Shown here one piece after another: positions 1 through 7,223 of a DNA stretch of 16,048 bases (within the stretch, counting starts at the first letter, position 1; each line of letters opens with the position of its first letter). The stretch is taken from NCBI GenBank assembly GCA_045599305.1, contig JAZRVU010000001.1, positions 1 to 16,048 of the forward strand, read 5' to 3'. The notes under the pieces are model-generated. The model did not search any database. It saw only the letters and a list, made by a program, of their open reading frames with translations, and was not told where the DNA came from. Origin of the DNA: SIG588 sp045599305. GTDB taxonomy: Bacteria; Bacillota; Clostridia; Oscillospirales; Acutalibacteraceae. Position numbers and translations under genes: made by a program.

Positions 1-59
1 GCCGTGAACGTCGTGCTGAGCAACAGCAGTATTAGGACACAGCACAGGATCCGTTTCAT
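1..59 (-). CDS. N-terminus of an exported or membrane protein (partial)
   Basis: Only the first 19 full codons lie in the window; the gene runs off the left edge. The ATG at 59 is preceded on the minus strand by AAAGGAG (68-74) with an 8-nt spacer, so the start is well supported. The peptide begins MKR and continues with a run of about 11 hydrophobic residues (ILCCVLILLLL) followed by STTFT. This is the shape of a Sec signal peptide or an N-terminal membrane anchor. No lipobox cysteine is seen at the expected place, but the cleavage region may lie outside the window. The family cannot be named. A good promoter lies just upstream, so this is the first gene of its own transcription unit, separated from the transporter gene by a terminator. 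Confidence 0.7.
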   Translation of the reverse strand, partial: MKRILCCVLILLLLSTTFT

Positions 60-93
60 GGTGTCCGCTCCTTTTTGTCGATGTAATATATGT

Positions 94-122
94 ATTTTAC
101 CACATTCGTGCCCGTTTCACAA
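94..122 (-). promoter_or_regulatory. Sigma-A type promoter for the partial gene at 1-59
   Basis: On the minus strand TTGTGA (122-117) and TAAAAT (99-94) are separated by exactly 17 nt. The -10 box lies about 20 nt before the ribosome binding site of the gene that starts at 59. The position just downstream of the transporter's terminator fits the start of a new transcript. Confidence 0.6.
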
Positions 123-131
123 GTCCCCGCA

Positions 132-160
132 CAAAAAAAGCACGGAGAGCCATGCTCTCC
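132..160 (-). terminator. Rho-independent terminator of the phosphate transporter gene
   Basis: On the minus strand a perfect 7-bp stem GGAGAGC / GCTCTCC with a 3-nt loop (144-160) is followed after GTGC by seven T residues (139-133). It begins 18 nt after the stop codon of the gene at 179-2002. Confidence 0.85.
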
Positions 161-178
161 CGGCGATTATGTATTCTG

Positions 179-2002
179 TCAGTCGGCGGTTTTCAGCACA
201 TCGACATATTTTTTCACGTTGCGCTGATATTCCTCCACAAACGTGCTGTCCCGACCGGAGTGCAGTTCCTCGATGTAGCCGTGCTCATTGCCCTTGATGG
301 TGTCGTCACCGATACTCAGGATATCCACCGCGAGGTTGGAGCACTGGTCGCTGATCCGCTCCAGATTGACCAGCATATCCAAAAACACCATGCCGCCGGA
401 CACGCTGCACGCGCCCGCCTTCAGCCGCTCGATGTGGTTGGCCTTGAGCATCTCCTCCAGATCGTCCACGACCTCCTCCAGCGGCTCCACCCGCCGGGCG
501 GCCGCCAGGGCGGAATCGCCGCTGCCGTCATAACCGGCGATCGCAAGCGTGATGGCCTCCCGCACCGCATCGGTGACCACACCGATCTCACGGGCGCCCT
601 CGGGCGAAAACGTCTTTTTGTGCTCATAGAGGAACTGGGCGCCCTCCGCCAGATTGACGGCCAGATCGCCGATGCGCTCGAACTCTGTATAGGCGCGCAG
701 CAACAGGTTGAGGCGGGTGTTGTCCGCCTCGCTCTTCACCTTGGGCGACAGCTCCACCAGATAATTGTTGCTGGCGTCGGCCATCTGGTCGATCAGCGTC
801 TCCCGCTCCTCGATTCCGGCACGCACCGTCTCATCGTAATTCTTAAGAAGCGATACCGCCGCGTTATAGTTATCCAGTGCCAGTTCGCCCATATGGGAGA
901 TCACGTGCGCCGTCTGATCCAGTGCCATGGAGGGCGACAGGAACAGGTGGATATCCAGCGCCTGAATGTTGGCCTGCATCTCGGCATATTTGTTTTCCGT
1001 GTCGGTGTCCGCGTCCTTGATGACCCGGCAGGAGAGCCGCTCCAGCAGCCCGGCAAAGGGCAGCAGCAGCAATGCCGTCACTAGCTTGAACAGTGTCTCG
1101 AAATTGGCCACATCACCGCTGGACATCGCGGTGCCCCACAGGTCATTCAGCACACCGAAGCGGTGCAGCAGCAGGATGACCGTCATGAACAGCGTGCCGC
1201 CGAAAATGCTGAACAGCACGTGCACGAAGACCGCCCGTTTGGCGTTGGCCTTGGTGCCGATACTGCAGATGATGGCGGTGGTAACACAGGTGCCCAGCGC
1301 CGCGCCGATGACGTAGGAGAAGCAGAGGCTGAAGCTCATGACACCGGTGGAGCAAAGCGACTGCAGAATGCCCACCGAGGCGGAGGAACTCTGCACCAGC
1401 GCGGTGATGACCGTGCCGCTGACCAGCCCCCAGAAAGGCGAGGACACACTCGCGATCAGATCTTTGAAAATGTCGGAATCGGCCAGCGGCTTCATGGCGG
1501 CCGTCATACCCAGCAAACCGGTGAACAGCACCGAAAAGCCCAGCAGGATCTTGCCGATGTTATGCGTGCCGCTGCCCTTGATAAACTTGAAAAGCAGGAT
1601 GCCGATGATGGCACCCAGCGGTGCCAATGTCTCCGGCGTGAAGAGATCGAGCCATGTACCGGAGGAGGACTGCACATCCAACAGACGAATGATCTGGGCG
1701 GTGATGGTGGTACCCACGTTGGCACCGAATACGATGCCCAGTGCGGGACGCAGCTCCAACACGCCGGCGCCCAGCAGACCGACGGTGAGCACGATGGTGG
1801 CGGTGGAACTCTGGATCACGCAGGTGATGAGAAATCCCAACAAAAAAGCGACCACGACATTGCCGGTCACTTTGCTCAGCACGCGTTTCAGGGCCGAGCC
1901 GGAAAAGCTTTTGAGGCCGTTGCCCATGACTTCCATTCCATAGAGGAACAGCGCCAATCCGCCCAGCAGCGAGATTGCGGAAATAAATGTGCTGATGCTC
2001 AT
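179..2002 (-). CDS. Na+/phosphate cotransporter, NptA/PNaS family, with C-terminal PhoU-like domain
   Basis: 607-residue membrane protein likely to import inorganic phosphate with sodium. The N-terminal half (residues about 1-325) has many hydrophobic segments and the inverted duplication typical of this family. The two hallmark QSS motifs are at residues 64-66 (VIQSSTAT) and 204-206 (LVQSSSAS). Each is followed by a matching G-rich motif (GANVGTT near 93; GAALGTCVTT near 233). The soluble C-terminal part (about 350-600) is helical and charged and resembles PhoU, as in the fused bacterial members. The ATG at 2002 has AAAGGAG seven nt upstream. It is transcribed alone, with a terminator after it and a divergent copper ATPase gene before it. 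Substrate is inferred from the family; a PhoU domain suggests, but does not prove, a link to phosphate signalling. Confidence 0.9.
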   Translation of the reverse strand: MSISTFISAISLLGGLALFLYGMEVMGNGLKSFSGSALKRVLSKVTGNVVVAFLLGFLITCVIQSSTATIVLTVGLLGAGVLELRPALGIVFGANVGTTITAQIIRLLDVQSSSGTWLDLFTPETLAPLGAIIGILLFKFIKGSGTHNIGKILLGFSVLFTGLLGMTAAMKPLADSDIFKDLIASVSSPFWGLVSGTVITALVQSSSASVGILQSLCSTGVMSFSLCFSYVIGAALGTCVTTAIICSIGTKANAKRAVFVHVLFSIFGGTLFMTVILLLHRFGVLNDLWGTAMSSGDVANFETLFKLVTALLLLPFAGLLERLSCRVIKDADTDTENKYAEMQANIQALDIHLFLSPSMALDQTAHVISHMGELALDNYNAAVSLLKNYDETVRAGIEERETLIDQMADASNNYLVELSPKVKSEADNTRLNLLLRAYTEFERIGDLAVNLAEGAQFLYEHKKTFSPEGAREIGVVTDAVREAITLAIAGYDGSGDSALAAARRVEPLEEVVDDLEEMLKANHIERLKAGACSVSGGMVFLDMLVNLERISDQCSNLAVDILSIGDDTIKGNEHGYIEELHSGRDSTFVEEYQRNVKKYVDVLKTAD

Positions 2003-2068
2003 GCTGACACTCCTTTTCCTGCCGTCTTCACTCTCACGGCTTTTTCATATCCAAATTCGTCCAGAATA

Positions 2069-2097
2069 ATAATGCATCATTTTCGGGAAAATGTAAA
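2069..2097 (-). promoter_or_regulatory. Possible promoter of the phosphate transporter gene
   Basis: On the minus strand TTTACA (2097-2092) is followed after 17 nt by CATTAT (2074-2069). The -35 box is good; the -10 box matches the consensus at only four of six positions. A perfect palindrome occupies the spacer (see 2078-2093). Confidence 0.4.
2078..2093. promoter_or_regulatory. Palindromic operator candidate in the divergent nptA-copA intergenic region
   Basis: CATTTTC-GG-GAAAATG is a perfect inverted repeat with 7-bp arms and a 2-nt centre. It overlaps the end of the putative -35 box and the spacer of the transporter promoter, a place where a bound repressor would block transcription. Part of the motif (TTCCCGAAAA, read on the minus strand here) recurs on the plus strand at 2149-2158. 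The binding protein is unknown. Confidence 0.4.
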
Positions 2098-2203
2098 GAG
2101 AAAATGCATAAAAAAATCGCCTTTGAACGAATTTTCGCGAATAGCACATTCCCGAAAAAAGCAGGCGGAAAAATATGGGCAAATAGACAATGTCCCCCGC
2201 CCC

Positions 2204-2232
2204 TTGCAACCTGCCCGCATTTATGATAAAAT
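2204..2232 (+). promoter_or_regulatory. Promoter of the copper ATPase gene
   Basis: TTGCAA (2204-2209) and TAAAAT (2227-2232) are 17 nt apart, and a TG dinucleotide one base before the -10 box gives an extended -10 element. The box lies about 19 nt before the AAGGAG ribosome binding site at 2251-2256. No clear CsoR or CopY operator was recognised around it. Confidence 0.6.
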
Positions 2233-2264
2233 AATAAATATACAGATAGAAAGGAGTGGGCTCT

Positions 2265-4697
2265 GTGCAGCGGTACGATATCACCGGCATGAGTTGTGCG
2301 GCGTGCAGCGCACGGGTTGAAAAGGCCGTTTCGGGGGTGGCGGGCGTCACCGCCTGCACCGTCAGCCTGCTCACCAATTCCATGGCCGTGGAAGGCACCG
2401 CCGACCCGAAAGCCGTTACGGCCGCGGTGGCGGCCGCCGGCTACGGCGCCTCGCTCCAAGGGCAGTCGGCCGTCCCGGCACCCGCCGATGACGAATCGGC
2501 GGCGCTCAAGCGGCGGCTGCTGATCTCGCTGATCTTTCTGATCTTGCTGCTGCCCCTTTCCATGGGGCATATGCTGGGGCTGCCGCTGCCCGCCGCTCTG
2601 GAGCAGAGTCCGCTTGTCAACGCGCTCATCCAACTGCTGCTCACCGTCGCCGTCATGGCGGTGAACCGGGCATTTTTTGTCCGCGGCTTCAAAGGCCTCA
2701 TCCACCGCGCTACCAATATGGACACGCTGGTCGCGCTGGGTGCCGCCGCGGCATTCGTCTACAGCACGGCCGTCCTGTTTTTGATGGCGGCCGACCCGGC
2801 GCACGCCGCGCACCGCCTGCATGAGCTGTATTTTGAATCCGCCGCCATGATCCTCACCCTCATCACGGTGGGCAAATGGCTGGAAGCGCGCGCCAAAGGG
2901 CACACCACCGACGCCCTGCGCGGGCTGATGCGGCTGGCACCGCAGACCGCCGTGCTGCGGCGGGCGGATGGCGAGGTCACCGTACCGGTGGAGGAGGTCG
3001 CACCGGGCGACGTGTTCGTCGTACGGCCGGGCGAAAACGTGCCGGTAGACGGTGTGGTGATCGAGGGCGGCGGCGCGGTGGACGAATCCGCGCTGACAGG
3101 CGAGAGCATCCCGGTGGACAAGGCGGTGGGCGACACCGTTTCGGCCGCCACCGCCAACCGTTCCGGCTTTCTCTGCTGCCGCGCCACCCGTGTGGGCGAG
3201 GACACCACGCTGGCGCAGATCATCCGCATGGTGAGCGACGCGGCCGCCACCAAAGCCCCCATCGCCAAACTGGCCGACCGCATCTCCGGCATCTTTGTGC
3301 CGGTGGTACTGGGGGTCGGCCTGCTGACCGCTCTGCTCTGGCTGCTTTTCGGGCAGACGGCGGGCTTTGCGCTGGCACGGGGCATTTCGGTACTGGTCAT
3401 CAGCTGCCCCTGCGCATTGGGTCTGGCCACGCCCGTGGCTATCATGGTGGGCAGCGGTACCGGTGCCCGCCACGGTCTGCTTTTCAAGACCGCCGCCTCG
3501 CTGGAGGCGGCCGGCCGACTGCAGACGGTGGTGCTGGATAAAACCGGCACCGTCACTACCGGCGAGCCGGTGGTGACCGATCTGCTCCCCGCCGACGGGA
3601 CGAGTGAAGAGGAATTGCTCTCGCTGGCACTATCACTTGAGAAAAAAAGTGAGCACCCGCTGGCGGGTGCCGTCATCCGCGAGGCCGAAGCCCGCGGGCT
3701 GACCGCGGCCGACACGGCGGACTTTGAAGTCCTGCCCGGCCACGGGCTGACAGCCCGGCTCGGTGACACGGTGCTTGCCGGCGGCAGTGCCGCCTTCATA
3801 CGCGGGCGGATATCGCTCCCCGACACCGCGGAAGAAACTGCAGCCGCACTGTCGGCGGCGGGCAAAACGCCGCTGTTCTTCGCGGCCGGTGACCGTTTTC
3901 TCGGCACCGTGGCGGTGGCCGATACCCTGCGTCCCGGCAGCGCCGCGGCGGTGAGCGACCTGCGGCAGATGGGACTGCGGGTGGTCATGCTCACCGGCGA
4001 CAACCGCCGCACCGCCGAAGCCATCGGCCGTCAGGCGGGCGTGGACGAGGTGATCGCCGATGTACTGCCGGATGAAAAAGCCGCCGCCGTGCAGCGGCTG
4101 CGGCAGTCGGGTCATGTGGCCATGGTGGGCGACGGCATCAACGATGCCCCGGCGCTCACCTGCGCCGACGTGGGCATCGCCGTGGGCGCGGGCACCGATG
4201 TGGCCATGGACGCCGCAGACGTGGTGCTGATGCGCAGCGAGCCGGGCGACATTCCCGCCGCCATCCGTCTGGGGCGCGCCACCCTGCGCATCATCCGGCA
4301 AAACCTGTTCTGGGCATTCATTTATAACGTCATCGGCATCCCGGTGGCCGCCGGTGCGTTTATCCCGCTTTTCGGCTGGCAGCTCGACCCGATGTTTGCC
4401 GCCGCGGCCATGAGCCTTTCCAGCTTCTGCGTGGTCACCAACGCCCTGCGGCTGAATCGCTGCCGCCTGACCGCACCCCTGCCGAAGACGGTCGACGGCA
4501 CCGTCACTCTCCCGGTGCGCGGCATGATGTGCGGCCACTGCGAGGCCGCCGTCGGGGGGGCGCTGGAGGCACTGCCGCCCGTCAGCGAGGCTGTCGCCTC
4601 GCATACGGCGGGCACCGTGACGGTGACCCTTTCGCAGCCCGCACCGCTGAAAGACCTGCGCAAAGCGATCCGCCGCGCGGGGTACGAACTCGCCTAA
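2265..4697 (+). CDS. copA: Copper-translocating P1B-type ATPase with N- and C-terminal metal-binding domains
   Basis: 810-residue heavy-metal ATPase that most likely exports Cu(I) across the cytoplasmic membrane using ATP. An N-terminal HMA domain carries GMSCAAC (Cys11, Cys14). Core motifs, in order, are TGES (278-281, actuator domain), the membrane CPC (381-383), DKTGT with the phosphorylated Asp425, SEHP in the nucleotide-binding domain, and GDGIND (622-627). YN (687-688) and MSLSS (716-720) in the last membrane helices are the residues that mark Cu(I) specificity in the P1B-1 group. A second HMA domain with GMMCGHC (Cys756, Cys759) sits at the C-terminus, which is less common. Start choice: GTG 2265 has AAGGAG (2251-2256) eight nt upstream; an in-frame GTG at 2256 overlaps that ribosome binding site and is not credible. 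No copZ chaperone or csoR gene is adjacent. Confidence 0.95.
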   Translation: MQRYDITGMSCAACSARVEKAVSGVAGVTACTVSLLTNSMAVEGTADPKAVTAAVAAAGYGASLQGQSAVPAPADDESAALKRRLLISLIFLILLLPLSMGHMLGLPLPAALEQSPLVNALIQLLLTVAVMAVNRAFFVRGFKGLIHRATNMDTLVALGAAAAFVYSTAVLFLMAADPAHAAHRLHELYFESAAMILTLITVGKWLEARAKGHTTDALRGLMRLAPQTAVLRRADGEVTVPVEEVAPGDVFVVRPGENVPVDGVVIEGGGAVDESALTGESIPVDKAVGDTVSAATANRSGFLCCRATRVGEDTTLAQIIRMVSDAAATKAPIAKLADRISGIFVPVVLGVGLLTALLWLLFGQTAGFALARGISVLVISCPCALGLATPVAIMVGSGTGARHGLLFKTAASLEAAGRLQTVVLDKTGTVTTGEPVVTDLLPADGTSEEELLSLALSLEKKSEHPLAGAVIREAEARGLTAADTADFEVLPGHGLTARLGDTVLAGGSAAFIRGRISLPDTAEETAAALSAAGKTPLFFAAGDRFLGTVAVADTLRPGSAAAVSDLRQMGLRVVMLTGDNRRTAEAIGRQAGVDEVIADVLPDEKAAAVQRLRQSGHVAMVGDGINDAPALTCADVGIAVGAGTDVAMDAADVVLMRSEPGDIPAAIRLGRATLRIIRQNLFWAFIYNVIGIPVAAGAFIPLFGWQLDPMFAAAAMSLSSFCVVTNALRLNRCRLTAPLPKTVDGTVTLPVRGMMCGHCEAAVGGALEALPPVSEAVASHTAGTVTVTLSQPAPLKDLRKAIRRAGYELA

Positions 4698-4702
4698 AAA
4701 CG

Positions 4703-4749
4703 CACTGCGCAATTTTTGACAGAAAACTGTTGCATTGCGCAAATTTTTG
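4703..4749 (+). repeat. Two direct copies of a TGCGCAA box, probable repressor operators
   Basis: CACTGCGCAA followed by TTTTTG (4703-4718) and CATTGCGCAA followed by ATTTTTG (4733-4749) are near-identical and spaced 30 bp apart, about three helical turns. Each contains the palindrome TGCGCA; the second is the 8-bp palindrome TTGCGCAA (4735-4742). The second copy overlaps the -35/spacer of the promoter of the XRE/S24 repressor gene, so autoregulation by that protein is likely. Confidence 0.6.
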
Positions 4750-4758
4750 TGGTATGCT
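4730..4758 (+). promoter_or_regulatory. Promoter of the XRE/S24 repressor gene
   Basis: TTGCAT (4730-4735), a 17-nt spacer, and TATGCT (4753-4758) preceded by TGG, an extended -10. The ribosome binding site AAAGGGAGG follows at 4772-4780. A TTGACA at 4716-4721 is also present but has no good -10 box at the right distance. Confidence 0.55.
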
Positions 4759-4788
4759 ATCTCTAACACACAAAGGGAGGCAACGCAC

Positions 4789-5478
4789 ATGAAAGAGATC
4801 GACACCGCGCTGGTGGGTGCCCGCATCCGGCAGCGCCGGGAGGAACTGGGGCTCTCGCTGACCGATATCGCGGCCGAGGTGGCGGTGGCCGTGTCCACCG
4901 TGCAGCGCTATGAAAAAGGGCGCATCGAAAATGTGAAAATGCCGGTGATGGAGGCAATCGCCCGCGTGCTGCAGGTGGAAACGGACTGGCTGCTCGGACG
5001 CACCGATCGCCGGCGTCCCCGTCCGGCAGCAGGGGATTTCCCCGCCCCCGCCGTGGCGCAGGAGGTCGTGGTGTTCCCCGTGATCGGCGAGGTCGCCGCC
5101 GGGTATGAGCATCTGGCCGAAGAGGTGTGGAGCGGCGACACCGTGGAGCTGCCCGCCGCCTTTCTGCGCGGCCGCCCGAAATCGGACTATTTCGTGTTGT
5201 CGGTGCATGGCGACAGTATGTACCCGCTTTATTTGGACGGGGACAAGGTGCTGATCCTCAAGGCCGACACGCTCGAGCACAGCGGGCAGATCGGGCTGGT
5301 GCTCTATAACGGGGACGAGGCCACCCTCAAGCGGGTGGAATACGAGGAGGGCGAGGACTGGCTGCGGCTGGTACCCGTCAACCCGGAATTCATGCCCCGG
5401 CTGATCGAGGGCGCCGAACTGGAGCGCTGCCGTGTGCTGGGCATTCCCCGCCTGCTGCTGCGGGAACTGAACGACTGA
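4789..5478 (+). CDS. LexA-like transcriptional repressor: XRE helix-turn-helix plus S24 self-cleaving domain
   Basis: 229-residue cytoplasmic DNA-binding protein. Residues about 11-66 form a Cro/CI-type (XRE) helix-turn-helix (RIRQRREELGLSLTDIAAE, then STVQRYEKG). Residues about 92-225 form an S24 peptidase domain. All three self-cleavage elements are visible: an Ala104-Gly105 bond in IGEVAAGY, the nucleophile Ser143 in HGDSM, and the general base Lys181 in EATLKRV. Proteins of this build include phage CI-type and SOS-responsive repressors that inactivate themselves when RecA filaments form. ATG 4789 has AAAGGGAGG eight nt upstream. The gene follows copA on the same strand but has its own promoter with duplicated TGCGCAA boxes, so it probably represses itself and maybe other genes. 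No phage genes lie nearby. Its targets and inducing signal are unknown. It is not canonical LexA, which has a winged helix-turn-helix. Confidence 0.85.
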   Translation: MKEIDTALVGARIRQRREELGLSLTDIAAEVAVAVSTVQRYEKGRIENVKMPVMEAIARVLQVETDWLLGRTDRRRPRPAAGDFPAPAVAQEVVVFPVIGEVAAGYEHLAEEVWSGDTVELPAAFLRGRPKSDYFVLSVHGDSMYPLYLDGDKVLILKADTLEHSGQIGLVLYNGDEATLKRVEYEEGEDWLRLVPVNPEFMPRLIEGAELERCRVLGIPRLLLRELND

Positions 5479-5482
5479 AAAC

Positions 5483-5523
5483 AAAAAACACCGTACTGTT
5501 TTGAAAAACAGTACGGTGTTTTT
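5483..5523. terminator. Bidirectional rho-independent terminator between convergent genes
   Basis: A perfect 14-bp stem (5488-5501 paired with 5506-5519) with a 4-nt loop is flanked by A residues on the left and T residues on the right. It therefore has a U-tract in both directions. It serves the repressor gene ending at 5478 (+) and gpsA ending at 5529 (-). Confidence 0.92.
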
Positions 5524-5528
5524 GCTCT

Positions 5529-6530
5529 TTAAAGCCAGTTGCGATCCGTCTCGTAGCGTTGGGGGCGGGTCATCAGCTCCTGCAGTGCCGCTGCGGGCGA
5601 CAACTGCTCGTAGCAGATACGGTAACACTGCTCGGTGATGGGCAGTTCCACCCCCACCCGGGCGGCCAACTCATGCGCGGCGCGGGCGGCAAGGTACCCC
5701 TCCACCGTCCCCACACGGGCGATGGCCTCGGCGGTGGGCACCCCCTGCCCGATCAGCAAACCGGCGCGGCGGTTGCGGGAGTGCATGGAACCGCAGGTGA
5801 CGATCAGATCGCCCATGCCGGCCAGACCGGCAAAGGTCTCCGCTTTGGCGCCCATCGCCATGCCCAGCCGTGCGACTTCGGTGAGGCCGCGGGTCATCAG
5901 TGCCGCCTTGGCGTTGTCCCCCAGTTCCAGCCCGTCACAGATCCCGGCGGCCAGCGCGATCACGTTTTTGAGCGCGCCGCCCAGTTCCACCCCCACCATA
6001 TCGGTGTTCACATAAATGCGAAAGCGCGGATTCATCAGTATTTTCTGCACCGTTTCGGCCGTTTCGATATCCGCCGCGGCGCTCACCAGCGAGGTGGGCA
6101 CCCCGCGCGCCACCTCTTCGGCGTGGGAGGGGCCGGAAAGCACCGCCAGCCGCACCTGCGGCAGCGTCTCGGTCAAAATCTCGCTGAAGCGGCGGTGGGT
6201 AGCGGCGTCGAGCCCCTTGCCCACATTCACCACCAGCGCGCCGGCCGGCAGCACATCCTTGAGCCGCGCCGCCGTTTCGCCGATGGCGAAGGACGGCACC
6301 GCCATGATGACCAGATCGGCTCCGGCGGCACAGGTGATGTCGGTCGTTAGGGTGATCGCGGGTGACACCGGCACGCCCGGCAGCAGTTTTTTATGTTCGC
6401 CGTGGCGGCGGATGGAGGCGATCTCCTCCTCAAAGCAGGACCACAACGTCACGGTGTGGCCGCAGCGCTCGGTCATGACGGCCAGCGCCGTGCCCCAGCC
6501 GCCGGCTCCGATCACGGTAATGCGTGCCAA
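5529..6530 (-). CDS. gpsA: NAD(P)-dependent glycerol-3-phosphate dehydrogenase
   Basis: 333-residue soluble enzyme that reduces dihydroxyacetone phosphate to sn-glycerol-3-phosphate, the backbone for phospholipids. The Rossmann NAD(P) motif GAGGWGTA is at residues 8-15. Other family signatures are GKG (Lys105), LSGPSHAEEVA (131-141), GVELGGALKNV with the catalytic Lys188, DNAKAALMTRG (205-215), GMGDLIVTC (238-246) and SRNRRAG. The length is normal. The start is a TTG at 6530: AAGGAGG, which lies inside the last codons of plsY, is eight nt upstream, and the protein begins exactly at the family's usual MARITVIG-type N-terminus. An ATG at 6537 is out of frame. The gene is last in the DUF512-der-plsY-gpsA operon and supplies the substrate used by PlsY just upstream. 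The bidirectional terminator follows. Confidence 0.97.
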   Translation of the reverse strand: MARITVIGAGGWGTALAVMTERCGHTVTLWSCFEEEIASIRRHGEHKKLLPGVPVSPAITLTTDITCAAGADLVIMAVPSFAIGETAARLKDVLPAGALVVNVGKGLDAATHRRFSEILTETLPQVRLAVLSGPSHAEEVARGVPTSLVSAAADIETAETVQKILMNPRFRIYVNTDMVGVELGGALKNVIALAAGICDGLELGDNAKAALMTRGLTEVARLGMAMGAKAETFAGLAGMGDLIVTCGSMHSRNRRAGLLIGQGVPTAEAIARVGTVEGYLAARAAHELAARVGVELPITEQCYRICYEQLSPAAALQELMTRPQRYETDRNWL

Positions 6531-6533
6531 AAG

Positions 6534-7217
6534 TCATTCCTCCTTTTTCCCGAACGTCAGCCGCCGCTCGGTGTGGGTGCGGATGCGCCGGATATTGCTG
6601 CGGTGCATAAAGACGATCATGCCCGCCATCAGCGCGGTGACCACGGTGCAGAACAGCGCCGTTTCCATCGGCCAGCCGCGCACCAGGCGGTCGAATATCC
6701 AGGTGAGCGGCACGGTGGAGACGGCGGCGCAGAGCGAGCCGACCGACACCATTTGGGTAAAGGCCAGCGTCACGGCAAACACGGCCAGCGCCAGCAGCGC
6801 CACCCGCCAGTCCATCACCAGCAGCATACCGAAAGCGACCAGCACCCCCTTGCCGCCGCGAAAACCGAAAAACACCGGAAACAGGTGCCCCAGCATACAA
6901 AACAGCCCGGCCACATAGTGCCCGACAAGCGCGGTCTCCAGCCCGGCATAGCGCAGCAGCCAGCCGCCGAACAGCACCGCCGCCACGCTTTTGCCCACAT
7001 CGCCCAACGTGGTGAGCACCGCCGGCCAACCGCCCTGCGAGCGCAGCACATTGGTCATGCCGGCGTTACCGCTGCCGATATCACGGATATCCTTGTGGGC
7101 CACCGCACGGGTGACCAGAATGGCAAAACTCAGGCTGCCCAGCAGATAGGCCACCGCAGCATCCAGCAGCAGCCACGGCCAGCAGGTCGGCAGAGCCTCA
7201 GACAATTTGGCGAACAT
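6534..7217 (-). CDS. plsY: Acyl-phosphate:glycerol-3-phosphate acyltransferase
   Basis: 227-residue integral membrane protein that transfers an acyl group from acyl-phosphate to glycerol-3-phosphate, giving lysophosphatidic acid. Diagnostic motifs are present: GSGNAGMTN (48-56), LGDVGK (71-76), GHLFPVFFGFRGGKG (110-124) and HRSNIRRI (205-212). Several hydrophobic membrane segments run through the protein. It is slightly longer than many PlsY proteins owing to a polar C-terminal tail. ATG 7217 follows a GGAGGAG that overlaps the end of der, whose stop codon lies six nt away. The stop codon is three nt before the gpsA start, so translation of the three genes is probably coupled. Acyl-phosphate would come from PlsX, which is not in this window. 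Confidence 0.96.
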   Translation of the reverse strand: MFAKLSEALPTCWPWLLLDAAVAYLLGSLSFAILVTRAVAHKDIRDIGSGNAGMTNVLRSQGGWPAVLTTLGDVGKSVAAVLFGGWLLRYAGLETALVGHYVAGLFCMLGHLFPVFFGFRGGKGVLVAFGMLLVMDWRVALLALAVFAVTLAFTQMVSVGSLCAAVSTVPLTWIFDRLVRGWPMETALFCTVVTALMAGMIVFMHRSNIRRIRTHTERRLTFGKKEE

Positions 7218-7223
7218 AACTCG

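Noticed and set aside
2256..2264. Upstream in-frame GTG start for copA
   Set aside because: It overlaps the AAGGAG ribosome binding site; GTG 2265 has correct 8-nt spacing.
1163..2320. 385-codon open frame on the plus strand opposite the phosphate transporter and extending into the copA start
   Set aside because: It is antisense to a clear transporter, with no membrane or domain pattern, and it would cross the copA promoter.
2034..3473. 479-codon open frame on the minus strand opposite copA
   Set aside because: It is the antisense shadow of the ATPase, whose motifs are all on the plus strand.
4719..4730. ACAG-AAAA-CTGT dyad after copA as a terminator
   Set aside because: The arms are only four bp and no T-run follows directly. 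It lies between the two TGCGCAA boxes and is more likely incidental or part of the operator region.
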